Part shown: in pieces, positions 1 to 8,247 of the stretch
Numbering within the stretch: the first letter of the stretch is position 1
Layout of the letters: every line of letters starts with the position of its first letter
DNA from: an uncultured Eubacterium sp.
GTDB taxonomy: Bacteria; Bacillota; Clostridia; Lachnospirales; Lachnospiraceae
Direction: 5' to 3'
DNA: 64,000 nucleotides
NCBI GenBank assembly: GCA_904420085.1
Contig: CAJFUA010000065.1
Coordinates: forward strand, 1-64,000
The notes under the pieces: model-generated
Told to the model about the DNA's origin: nothing
The model's input: the letters and a program-made list of their open reading frames with translations, nothing else
The model's database searches: none
Made by a program: the position numbers and the translations under genes

Positions 1-107
1 CCTGATTTCATTATACACTGTGCAGGAGTAACTTCTAGTTAATTGAATTTAAAATTTTACAAATGGAATTTAGTTTTTTATTTAACGGTTCACATCTCGT
101 TATACAT

Positions 108-136
108 ATATTACCAGCCGAACAAATGTTTGTCAA
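108..136 (-). promoter_or_regulatory. Divergent promoter reading out of the left window edge: TTGACA -17 bp- TAATAT
   Basis: -35 (complement of 131-136), -10 (complement of 108-113); LexA box 1 lies in the spacer. Confidence 0.65.
119..132. promoter_or_regulatory. LexA (SOS) box 1, CGAACAAATGTTTG
   Basis: Matches the Gram-positive LexA consensus CGAACNNNNGTTYG; lies upstream of lexA and inside the spacer of a divergent promoter. Confidence 0.85.
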
Positions 137-145
137 CACTTTTTT

Positions 146-159
146 CGAATATTTGTTCG
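146..159. promoter_or_regulatory. LexA (SOS) box 2, CGAATATTTGTTCG
   Basis: One-mismatch match to CGAACNNNNGTTCG, just upstream of the lexA -35. Confidence 0.8.
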
Positions 160-167
160 AATTTTTG

Positions 168-196
168 TTGCACTTTGTTCTTAACTGTGGTAATAT
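168..196 (+). promoter_or_regulatory. lexA promoter: TTGCAC -17 bp- TAATAT
   Basis: -35 at 168-173, -10 at 191-196, exact 17-bp spacer. Confidence 0.7.
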
Positions 197-274
197 TAAC
201 ATAAATAGAGTACGTTAAATGGTACTTTGACTAGGAATTTATAAAAAATTTATAAAAATTGGAGGTATTCTTAT

Positions 275-889
275 ATGGCAGGAAAAATCAGTGAAAAACA
301 GCAACAGATATTAGATTATATAAAAGAAGAAATTCTTGGAAAGGGGTATCCCCCTACTGTCAGGGAGATTTGCGAAAAGGTGGGGCTCCGCTCTACTTCT
401 TCCGTACATTCCCATCTGAACACTTTAGAAGAGAACGGATATATCCGACGTGACCCTACCAAACCACGTACCATAGAAATTATGGATGATGAGTTTGGAT
501 TAACCAGAAGAGAAATGACCAATATTCCTATTTTGGGCAGAGTGGCTGCCGGTTCCCCTCTTTTGGCGGTGGAAAACATTAAGGATTACTTTTCTCTTCC
601 TACAGAATTTTTACCAAATGCGGAGACTTATATTTTAGAAGTTCGGGGTGAAAGCATGATAAATATCGGTCTTCTGGATGGTGATTATTTGATTGTGGAA
701 AAGACAAATACTGCAAAAAACGGTGATATCGTTGTGGCATTAATAGATGATTCCGTTACCGTAAAAACATTCTTTAAGGAAAATGGTCATATCCGCCTCC
801 AGCCGGAAAATGATGATATGGATCCAATTATTGTGGATGACTGTACCATAGTCGGTAAAGCATATGCATTATACAGACCGATAATTTAG
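275..889 (+). CDS. lexA: SOS transcriptional repressor LexA
   Basis: N-terminal wHTH, cleavage site VAAGSP, Ser/Lys peptidase motifs (GESM, VVALIDDSVTVKTF). Confidence 0.97.
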   Translation: MAGKISEKQQQILDYIKEEILGKGYPPTVREICEKVGLRSTSSVHSHLNTLEENGYIRRDPTKPRTIEIMDDEFGLTRREMTNIPILGRVAAGSPLLAVENIKDYFSLPTEFLPNAETYILEVRGESMINIGLLDGDYLIVEKTNTAKNGDIVVALIDDSVTVKTFFKENGHIRLQPENDDMDPIIVDDCTIVGKAYALYRPII

Positions 890-928
890 ATGTTTATTTG
901 CTTTAAAAAAATATTGACAGGATTTCAA

Positions 929-988
929 TCATAATAAAAAACTACTGTTAGGATAGTTTTTACTATCTTAGCAGTAGTTTTTATTATG
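929..988. terminator. Terminator hairpin downstream of lexA
   Basis: AAAACTACTG..GGATAG / CTATC..CAGTAGTTTTT inverted repeat flanked by A/T runs. Confidence 0.75.
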
Positions 989-999
989 CTTATATATAA

Positions 1000-1107
1000 T
1001 TAATTATTATACAACTGGAATTCATATAGCCGTACTGTTCCGGCACTATCACCCGGATTGAAAATTTTAATCTGTACATAACGTGCTGTCTGTGTCCCGA
1101 TATCATA
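1000..1107 (-). pseudogene. 3' remnant of an F5/8 type C (discoidin-like) domain protein
   Basis: Minus-strand reading frame with no start: YDIGTQTARYVQIKIFNPGDSAGTVRLYEFQLYNN*, resembling the terminal strands of F5/8C domains; stop codon immediately upstream in frame. Confidence 0.6.
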
Positions 1108-1121
1108 TTATGAATTATGTT

Positions 1122-2414
1122 TTAATATGCCAGACATTCGTCAAGAGATTTTATAATTCCTTCCTTGTCCATATCATGTCCGATAAATACCACCTTTATC
1201 ATTCGGTCTCCTATTTCTTCGTCCCAGTCTGCAACAAGCGTAGGATCTTCTTCCATCATTTTTGCACGGACTTTTCTTGGCGCCGTCGCTACCCATTGTC
1301 CTGCATTGGCAATATTAATCTGCTTTCCTGCCTGCTCAAACATATATGCATCATTATTGTTTTCTGCAGCCCAGATAATTCCTTTACTTCTGATAATGTT
1401 TTTCGGCATAACATCCAGCCAGTCTTCAAATTTTTCTTTGGCAAAAGGTTTTCTTCTGTAATATACAAAAGAGCCGATACCGTACTCTTCTGCCTCGCCC
1501 TCTCCGTGATGATGGTGATGATGGTGGTGGCTATGTCCGTGATGTTCATGCGCATGCTCATGTTCATGTTCATGCTTCTCATCATGGTTATGCTGTCCTT
1601 CATCATGAGAATGTTCATGGTGTGCGTGTTCCTCATCATGTCCGTCCTCGTGATGATGTTTTCCATGCTCCTCGTCTTCTTCTGCGTCAAAGGCTTCCAT
1701 TTCCTGAATCCAGCCTGCGGACATACTGGATTCTTCAAAATCAAACCGGTTGGTATTTAAAATCTCATCCACATCAATCTGTCCGTAGTTCGTTTCCAGC
1801 ATCACTGCCTTTGGCTGTAAGGTTCTTACAATTGCCTTTACTTTTTCAAGCTGCTCCTTAGAAACGGTGTCCACTTTATTTAAAATAATAGTGTTACAAA
1901 ATTCAATCTGTTGAATTAATAAATTTTCAATATCTTCTTCGTCAATATCTTCTTTTACCAGATTTTCGCCGCAGCCAAACTCGTCGGCCATTCTTGCAAC
2001 GTCCACTACGGATACAATATTGTCCAGTCTGGCAATTTTTGCCCGCTCATCATAGGAGCCGTCCAGCATGATAATAGACTGTGCAATCGGAATCGGTTCG
2101 CAGATACCGCTTGCCTCAATAAGAATGTAATCAAACTTTCCGGTTTTAATTAAATCAATAATCTGATTAATCAAATCCACTTTCAACGTACAGCAGATGC
2201 AACCGTTTTGAAGCGGTACCAGATTTTCATCTTTCTGTGTAACCTGTCCGCCTTTGGCAATCAGGGAAGCGTCAATGTTCACCTCTCCGATATCATTGAC
2301 AATAACAGCTACTTTGTATCCTTTCTGGTTGGTAAGTACCTGATTTAATAATGTTGTTTTTCCTGCACCTAAATAACCTGTAAGCAATGTTACGGGAACT
2401 AATTTGTTTGCCAT
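1122..2414 (-). CDS. CobW/P47K-family GTP-binding metallochaperone with long His-rich insert
   Basis: GYLGAGKTTLLN P-loop, CICCTL (CxCC) motif, NKVD; His/Asp/Glu-rich metal-binding segment; CobW C-terminal domain. Confidence 0.92.
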   Translation of the reverse strand: MANKLVPVTLLTGYLGAGKTTLLNQVLTNQKGYKVAVIVNDIGEVNIDASLIAKGGQVTQKDENLVPLQNGCICCTLKVDLINQIIDLIKTGKFDYILIEASGICEPIPIAQSIIMLDGSYDERAKIARLDNIVSVVDVARMADEFGCGENLVKEDIDEEDIENLLIQQIEFCNTIILNKVDTVSKEQLEKVKAIVRTLQPKAVMLETNYGQIDVDEILNTNRFDFEESSMSAGWIQEMEAFDAEEDEEHGKHHHEDGHDEEHAHHEHSHDEGQHNHDEKHEHEHEHAHEHHGHSHHHHHHHHGEGEAEEYGIGSFVYYRRKPFAKEKFEDWLDVMPKNIIRSKGIIWAAENNNDAYMFEQAGKQINIANAGQWVATAPRKVRAKMMEEDPTLVADWDEEIGDRMIKVVFIGHDMDKEGIIKSLDECLAY

Positions 2415-2467
2415 TTAAAGCACTTCCTTTCATTTTATGTCTTTCCCCATAGGGAGTAATTTATGAT

Positions 2468-3778
2468 TTATCTGTTCTGCACAATAAAATATGCGCTGTA
2501 CGCAGGCAGATGAAATTCATCTTTAATTTCCATGATATCACCTGAAATCAAATCTGTAACCTGCGTATCCGTCAATTCAAACCGGACTTTGTAATCATTC
2601 TCATCTGCGTTAATACACACATAAACGCTTTTCCCTTCAATACTCCTCTTAAATATGCACTGTTTATTTGTGAGAACCACAGATGTAAAGTCGCCATAAT
2701 TTAAGGCATCACTTGATTTTTTTGCCTTGGAAAGCTTGGAAATAAATTCTGTCAGTTCATTATATACCGGTTTATCAAAAGAAGGACGGAGGGCAGGATC
2801 TCCCTGACTTTTATCTCCTTTTGCTCCCCATTCGCTTCCATAATAGATACAGGGGATTCCGGGCATTCCAAACATTAAAGCATAAATCAGCGGCAGATGT
2901 TTTTCATTGGTTAAAATACTTGCCACTCTTGTTACATCATGATTGTCCACAAAGGACAACAAATGTTTTCCTCTATATAAAGTCCACTGTTCCGGTCCGA
3001 ACTGTCGTAGAAGAGAATGGTTAATCTCAAACATATTCATGGAATTAAAACTGGAATACAGTCCTTTATAACATTCATAGTTTGTTGCAGAATGAAGCAT
3101 TTCCTCATTCATACGCTGATTGTAATCCCCATGAAGCATTTCTCCCACCAGAAAGAAATCTTCTTTTAAGGAATCCACATGTCTTCTGAGCCTTCTTAAA
3201 AAATCAAAATCCAGACAATATGCCACATCCAGCCGGATTCCGTCAATGTCAAATTCTTTAATCCAAAAACTTACGGCATCTAACAGATATTCCACTACCT
3301 CATTGTTCTGAAGGTTTAGTTTTACCAAATCATAGTTACCTTCCCAGCCTTCATACCAAAGTCCGTCATTATCGTTGGAATTTCCGTTTAAATCAATGTG
3401 AAACCAGTGAAGATACTTTGAATTTTCCCGATTTCTGCATACATCCCGGAAAGGTTCAAATCCCCGTCCCACATGATTGAAAACGCCGTCTAATACTATT
3501 TTTATGTCATTTTCGTGCAAATCCTCGCATAATCTTTTAAAATCCTCATTTTCGCCTAATCTCACATCCAGTTTTTTATAATCTCTTGTATTGTAACCAT
3601 GGGTGTCTGATTCAAATAATGGCGAAAAATAAACTGCATTGGCGCCGGTCTTTTTTATATGGGGAATCCAGTCATGAATTTTGAGAATTCTTTTTTCCGG
3701 CACGCCGTCATTTTCAAAAGGTGCACCGCAAAATCCTAACGGATAAATCTGATAAAAAACACTTTCATATGCCCACAT
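2468..3778 (-). CDS. GH13 alpha-amylase family glycosidase (neopullulanase/cyclomaltodextrinase-like)
   Basis: Conserved regions: DGVFNHVG, GIRLDVA, GEMLHG, FVDNHD. Confidence 0.9.
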   Translation of the reverse strand: MWAYESVFYQIYPLGFCGAPFENDGVPEKRILKIHDWIPHIKKTGANAVYFSPLFESDTHGYNTRDYKKLDVRLGENEDFKRLCEDLHENDIKIVLDGVFNHVGRGFEPFRDVCRNRENSKYLHWFHIDLNGNSNDNDGLWYEGWEGNYDLVKLNLQNNEVVEYLLDAVSFWIKEFDIDGIRLDVAYCLDFDFLRRLRRHVDSLKEDFFLVGEMLHGDYNQRMNEEMLHSATNYECYKGLYSSFNSMNMFEINHSLLRQFGPEQWTLYRGKHLLSFVDNHDVTRVASILTNEKHLPLIYALMFGMPGIPCIYYGSEWGAKGDKSQGDPALRPSFDKPVYNELTEFISKLSKAKKSSDALNYGDFTSVVLTNKQCIFKRSIEGKSVYVCINADENDYKVRFELTDTQVTDLISGDIMEIKDEFHLPAYSAYFIVQNR

Positions 3779-3787
3779 AACTTCTCC

Positions 3788-4135
3788 TTATAAATCCGTA
3801 ATATTTATTTGTTTTCCGTCTCTCCAGATTCTTTCCAAATCATAGAACAACCGGTCTTCTTCATTAAAAACATGGATAATAATGTCATTAAAATCCATCA
3901 GAATCCAGTTGGCATTACTGTATCCTTCAATGTGATTTGGAGTACATTCTGCCTTATATAACTGCTCTTCCACATTATCTGCCAGTGCCTTTACCTGATT
4001 TTCGTTATTACCGCCGGCAATGATAAAATAATCCGCAATGGTTGAAATCTCGGAAATATCAATAATTGAAATATTAACGCCTTTCTTATCATCCAATGCG
4101 TTATATGCAATTTTTGCTAATTCTTTTGATGTCAT
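3788..4135 (-). CDS. rsfS: Ribosome silencing factor RsfS
   Basis: RsfS/Iojap family (ADYFIIAGGNNENQVKALADNVEE; WILMDFNDIIIHVFN); synteny with nadD. Confidence 0.95.
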   Translation of the reverse strand: MTSKELAKIAYNALDDKKGVNISIIDISEISTIADYFIIAGGNNENQVKALADNVEEQLYKAECTPNHIEGYSNANWILMDFNDIIIHVFNEEDRLFYDLERIWRDGKQINITDL

Positions 4136-4136
4136 T

Positions 4137-5342
4137 TTATTCCTCTCCTACTTTTTTCTTATAAAATTCATATGCTTTTTCTGTATTGATGTCAATAATC
4201 TGTTTTCTTGATCTCAAATAGTTTAATGTATCTTTTAAAATATGATACGTGAGCAGGTTCAAATCTCTATGGGATATCTCTCTTAAATAAGAAAGATTGG
4301 GCTGTTTGTCCCTGCCCGGCTCAATATAATCGGCACAAAAGACAATCTGTTCCAATGTTGTCATGTCAGGTTTTCCGGTGGTATGCCATATTACGGCATT
4401 TAATATATCCGAATCTTCTATTTGATATTTTTTCTCTGCAATATATGCTCCCACCTTACTGTGAAGTAAATACGGCGCTTTTTTCTCATAATCAGAAACA
4501 GGAATATGATTTTCCATGCATATTTTTACTAATTCATCATTCGTATAGTGTTTTGCACAATCATGAATCAACCCCGCCAGATAAGCAGTATTTGGATTTA
4601 TGCCATATGTTTCCGCCATATTTTTTGCTGTTTCTGCCACAGCGATGGTATGTTCATAGCGGTGTGCGTTCAGCACTTCTTTCAAATCATCTTTGATTTT
4701 TCCCACGGACCATGCCATATTTTTATCATGGTCCGAATACAGATGATTTTCCAGAATATATTGATAAACCTTGGGAGAAATCTTATCCCTGCTCATTTCT
4801 AACGGACTTCTTCGGATATCACTGGAAGAAATGGGAGAAATCTCTGTCTGAAGTATTGTTATACTGTGATGATTTCGGGTAATAATATCATGAAACTTTG
4901 ACCGGATATGGGAAATTGTCTCATCCAGTTTCTGATTACTTTCATCCAATCTCCGGATGACGGCAATCGATGCTTTTTCTAAAATCACCTCCGGATGATA
5001 CCAGCTCTCAAAACTGGATATGGAATCTCCGCCCACAATAAAATAAAATTCATCTTCCGGATAGGTTTCTTTTAAGGCAGTTAACGTATCTGCCGTATAA
5101 CTTAATCTATTTCTGATTTCAAAATCAGAGCATCCGATTCCGGAAATTCCTTCTATGGCAAGTTCTATCATATGGATTCTATGATGTTCTCCGGTAATTT
5201 TGTCCGCATTTTTATGAGGCGGACAAAAAGCCGGCATCAAATATACTCTATTCAGAGAAAGGGATTTCAAAGCCTGTTTTGCCATATAAACATGGGCATT
5301 GTGTATGGGATCGAAAGTTCCCCCTAATATTCCTATTTTCAT
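4137..5342 (-). CDS. nadD: Nicotinate-nucleotide adenylyltransferase NadD fused to YqeK-type HD-domain Ap4A hydrolase
   Basis: N-term GGTFDPIHNAH and ISSSDIR motifs; C-term HD domain (RYEHTIAVAE..LAGLIHDCAK..). Confidence 0.95.
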   Translation of the reverse strand: MKIGILGGTFDPIHNAHVYMAKQALKSLSLNRVYLMPAFCPPHKNADKITGEHHRIHMIELAIEGISGIGCSDFEIRNRLSYTADTLTALKETYPEDEFYFIVGGDSISSFESWYHPEVILEKASIAVIRRLDESNQKLDETISHIRSKFHDIITRNHHSITILQTEISPISSSDIRRSPLEMSRDKISPKVYQYILENHLYSDHDKNMAWSVGKIKDDLKEVLNAHRYEHTIAVAETAKNMAETYGINPNTAYLAGLIHDCAKHYTNDELVKICMENHIPVSDYEKKAPYLLHSKVGAYIAEKKYQIEDSDILNAVIWHTTGKPDMTTLEQIVFCADYIEPGRDKQPNLSYLREISHRDLNLLTYHILKDTLNYLRSRKQIIDINTEKAYEFYKKKVGEE

Positions 5343-5351
5343 GGTTTTCTC

Positions 5352-5645
5352 CTATGGAAGAATAATTTTTCTGTCCTTTTCTTCCTTTGCCGGACGGTAT
5401 AATACAATCTTTCTGCCAATCACATGTACCACGGAAGAGCGGGTTCTGTCAGCCAAAACCTGTGCAATTTCTTTTGGTTCATAAAAACAGTTCTTCAGTA
5501 CATTAATTTTAATTATTTCACGCTTCTCCAAAGCCTCATCAATAGCTGCGGTAATCTCCGGTGTTACGGAAGATTTTCCCACCTGAAATATAGGCTCAAT
5601 CGTTGCTGAAATTTTTCGCAAATATGCTCTTTGTCTGCTATTCAT
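5352..5645 (-). CDS. yhbY: YhbY family (CRM-domain) RNA-binding protein
   Basis: MNSRQRAYLRK..FQVGKSSVTPEI; ORF-track start trimmed to ATG at 5645, preceded by a purine-rich RBS and avoiding overlap with obgE. Confidence 0.93.
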   Translation of the reverse strand: MNSRQRAYLRKISATIEPIFQVGKSSVTPEITAAIDEALEKREIIKINVLKNCFYEPKEIAQVLADRTRSSVVHVIGRKIVLYRPAKEEKDRKIILP

Positions 5646-5736
5646 ATCTGTCTCCGTTTCCTGTAATAATATTCCTTTGCAGACATCCCCTTTGAAATGC
5701 AGGCACTTACCGGGTTTGTCCGCAAATGATACATGA

Positions 5737-7020
5737 CTATTTGTAATAATCAAACTGATGTCCGTAAATTTTTACGGTATCGCCTTCTTCAATTCCCAGT
5801 CGTTCCAACTCGTCAAGGATGCCATTGTCCTTCATAAAGTTCTGGAAGAACATAAAGCCTTTTTCGGAGTCAAGATTGGTATAACCTAACATTCTCTCCA
5901 CCCGAGGTCCCTCTACGGAATAAAGACCTTCTTCCAGTTTTTCTACGGTATATGGCAATTCCGTTGTGATTCTGTAATCCTCAGGATTATATTCCTGCTG
6001 ATACACCATAGGTGCGTCATCAAAGTTATCCAGCAGCTCTCTTACATAATAAAGCAGTTCCTTTAATCCTTGACCGCTGACTGCCGAAATCGGATAAACT
6101 TTCACATCCGGTTCAAACTCTTTTTTGATTTCGTCGATAATCTCATTGGTATCTCCGTAAATGGCGTCAATTTTATTGGCAGCAATTACCTGTGGTCTGT
6201 TTAAAAGATCCGGATTGTATTTTTCCAGTTCTCTGTTAATTGCCTTGATATCTTCCACCGGATTTCTGCCTTCAACGGATGCGGCATCAATCATGTGAAT
6301 AATCACTTTCGTGCGCTCTATATGCTTCAGAAACTGATGTCCCAGCCCTACGCCTTCTGATGCTCCCTCAATTAATCCGGGGATATCTGCAATCACAAAC
6401 CCTTTTCCGCCATTTAAATCGACCACGCCCAAATTAGGATTCAGCGTAGTGAAATGATAATTGGCAATCTTTGGATTGGCATTGGTTACACGGGATAAAA
6501 AAGTAGATTTACCCACATTTGGAAATCCTACCAGTCCCACATCTGCAATACTTTTTAATTCTAAAGTGACATTCAGTTCCATGCTCTTTTGTCCCGGCTG
6601 GGCATAGTTAGGCGCCTGCATGGTAGCCGTTGCATAATGCTGGTTTCCCTTACCGCCGCGTCCGCCTCTTAAAATTACCATCCGCTGATTATCACCGCTC
6701 ATGTCTGCCACAATTTTTCCGGTCTCTTCTTCCCGGATAATGGTTCCTTCCGGCACTTTAATAATCAGGTCGGCGCCGTTTTTTCCGGTTTTGTTCTGTT
6801 TTCCGCCTTCCTGTCCCGGCTCCGCTTTGAAATTATGCTTATGCCGGAATTCATAAAGCGTATTTAAGCCTTTGTCCACTTCAAAAATAACGTCGCCGCC
6901 TTTTCCGCCGTCGCCGCCATTGGGACCGCCGTTTGGCACATATATTTCTCTTCTAAAAGAAACATGTCCGTCGCCGCCTTTTCCGGACTGAATAAAAATT
7001 TTTGCAAAATCCGCAAACAT
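5737..7020 (-). CDS. obgE: GTPase ObgE/CgtA
   Basis: Obg glycine-rich N-term, GFPNVGKST, DIPGLIEGA, C-terminal OCT domain; start trimmed to MFADFAKI. Confidence 0.97.
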   Translation of the reverse strand: MFADFAKIFIQSGKGGDGHVSFRREIYVPNGGPNGGDGGKGGDVIFEVDKGLNTLYEFRHKHNFKAEPGQEGGKQNKTGKNGADLIIKVPEGTIIREEETGKIVADMSGDNQRMVILRGGRGGKGNQHYATATMQAPNYAQPGQKSMELNVTLELKSIADVGLVGFPNVGKSTFLSRVTNANPKIANYHFTTLNPNLGVVDLNGGKGFVIADIPGLIEGASEGVGLGHQFLKHIERTKVIIHMIDAASVEGRNPVEDIKAINRELEKYNPDLLNRPQVIAANKIDAIYGDTNEIIDEIKKEFEPDVKVYPISAVSGQGLKELLYYVRELLDNFDDAPMVYQQEYNPEDYRITTELPYTVEKLEEGLYSVEGPRVERMLGYTNLDSEKGFMFFQNFMKDNGILDELERLGIEEGDTVKIYGHQFDYYK

Positions 7021-7071
7021 CACATTCCTCCATGAATTCATCTTTAAGATAAATCGCCTAAATTTTCCTGC

Positions 7072-7113
7072 TTTTAAAAACAGGCTTCAAATCATAAAAG
7101 ATCTGAAGCCTGC
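7072..7113 (-). terminator. Intrinsic terminator between rpmA and obgE
   Basis: CAGGCTTCA...TGAAGCCTG stem followed by TTTTT on the minus strand. Confidence 0.8.
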
Positions 7114-7128
7114 GAGTATCTTTTCTAA

Positions 7129-7413
7129 TTATTCAGCTACCGGATATACAGAAACCTGTTTTTTGTCTCTGCCTTTTCTTTCAAATCTTACGATTCCGTC
7201 TGATGTAGCAAATAATGTATCATCACCACCACGTCCAACGTTTACGCCCGGGTGAATCTTTGTTCCACGCTGTCTGTAAAGAATGTTGCCAGCCTTAACA
7301 AACTGTCCGTCTGCTCTCTTAGCGCCAAGTCTCTTTGATTCTGAGTCTCTGCCGTTCTTTGTAGAACCCATACCCTTTTTATGAGCGAAGAACTGAAGGT
7401 TCATTTTCATCAT
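7129..7413 (-). CDS. rpmA: Ribosomal protein bL27 with cleavable N-terminal extension
   Basis: [11 protein letters not shown] Prp cleavage motif and bL27 body. Confidence 0.97.
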   Translation of the reverse strand: MMKMNLQFFAHKKGMGSTKNGRDSESKRLGAKRADGQFVKAGNILYRQRGTKIHPGVNVGRGGDDTLFATSDGIVRFERKGRDKKQVSVYPVAE

Positions 7414-7415
7414 AG

Positions 7416-7739
7416 CTATACCTCCTTATAATCTAATGAAATAAAATCTTTGTATTCTTTTTCCAACTGCTCCAGTCCTAAAATAAAAGACTTCATGAGC
7501 AACTCAGCCTCACTGCTAATCGTATCGCCAAATTCAAATTCAATCATACCCTCTTCTTCATGTTCAAACTGTGAATATTCATCCGAGGTAAACTGTTCAA
7601 TGGAATTGACAAAATTAATAGCAAGTACTGATATCCCTGCACAAACAATATCTGCACCTTCCTCTGCATATCCGGAATGTCCCCTCATGCAAAATCCCGT
7701 GTATGTACCGTTTTTGCAGTAAATTGTAATCTTTGTCAT
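7416..7739 (-). CDS. prp: Ribosomal-processing cysteine protease Prp
   Basis: [20 protein letters not shown] with conserved His/Cys; located between rplU and rpmA. Confidence 0.95.
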   Translation of the reverse strand: MTKITIYCKNGTYTGFCMRGHSGYAEEGADIVCAGISVLAINFVNSIEQFTSDEYSQFEHEEEGMIEFEFGDTISSEAELLMKSFILGLEQLEKEYKDFISLDYKEV

Positions 7740-7751
7740 AACATCACCTGA

Positions 7752-8051
7752 TTAAGCATTGATTTTATCAATCTTAACTTCTGTATACTGCTGTCTATGA
7801 CCATTCTTTTTATGATAACCTGTTTTTCTCTTATACTTGTAAACGATAACTTTCTTAGCCTTACCATCACCTACTACTGTAGCTTCTACTGATGCGCCTT
7901 GAACAGTTGGAGTTCCAACCTTACCATCTACATAGAGAACCTGGTCAAAAGTAAACTTTGAATCAGCTTCAGCGCCAAGTTTTTCAACTCTGATAACATC
8001 GCCTTCTGAAACTTTATACTGTTTACCACCTGTTGCTATTACTGCGTACAT
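7752..8051 (-). CDS. rplU: Ribosomal protein bL21
   Basis: [18 protein letters not shown]..; [11 protein letters not shown]. Confidence 0.97.
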   Translation of the reverse strand: MYAVIATGGKQYKVSEGDVIRVEKLGAEADSKFTFDQVLYVDGKVGTPTVQGASVEATVVGDGKAKKVIVYKYKRKTGYHKKNGHRQQYTEVKIDKINA

Positions 8052-8054
8052 ATG

Positions 8055-8131
8055 GGCACCTCCTATTACTCATTACTCGCCAGCTTCGGTGACTGCATGG
8101 CAGTACTTAGAACCACACTGAGCGGCATACT
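8055..8131 (-). ncRNA. Probable L21 leader (ribosomal protein autoregulatory leader)
   Basis: Structured GC-rich 5' UTR immediately before rplU, beginning just after a mapped -10; position fits the known L21 leader; covariance model not run. Confidence 0.6.
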
Positions 8132-8136
8132 GGAAT

Positions 8137-8165
8137 ATAATAACACAAGTAAAATTTTATGTCAA
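8137..8165 (-). promoter_or_regulatory. rplU operon promoter: TTGACA -17 bp- TATTAT
   Basis: Complement of 8160-8165 (-35) and 8137-8142 (-10). Confidence 0.75.
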
Positions 8166-8247
8166 TAATTTATCAATTAAGAAGATTTGTAATCCGTTCT
8201 CTTTTGCCCCACTTTTGAAAAATTTGCAATATCCTATCTGTCTGTTC

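Noticed and set aside
1497-1660. Repetitive tract considered as a CRISPR-like or tandem repeat array
   Set aside because: It is low-complexity coding for His/Glu residues with no repeat/spacer periodicity.
1083-1760. 225-aa Met-rich plus-strand ORF opposite the CobW gene, and the -1 frame ORF 1289..1744
   Set aside because: Artefacts of the CAT/ATG-rich His-repeat; the CobW reading frame has clear family motifs throughout.
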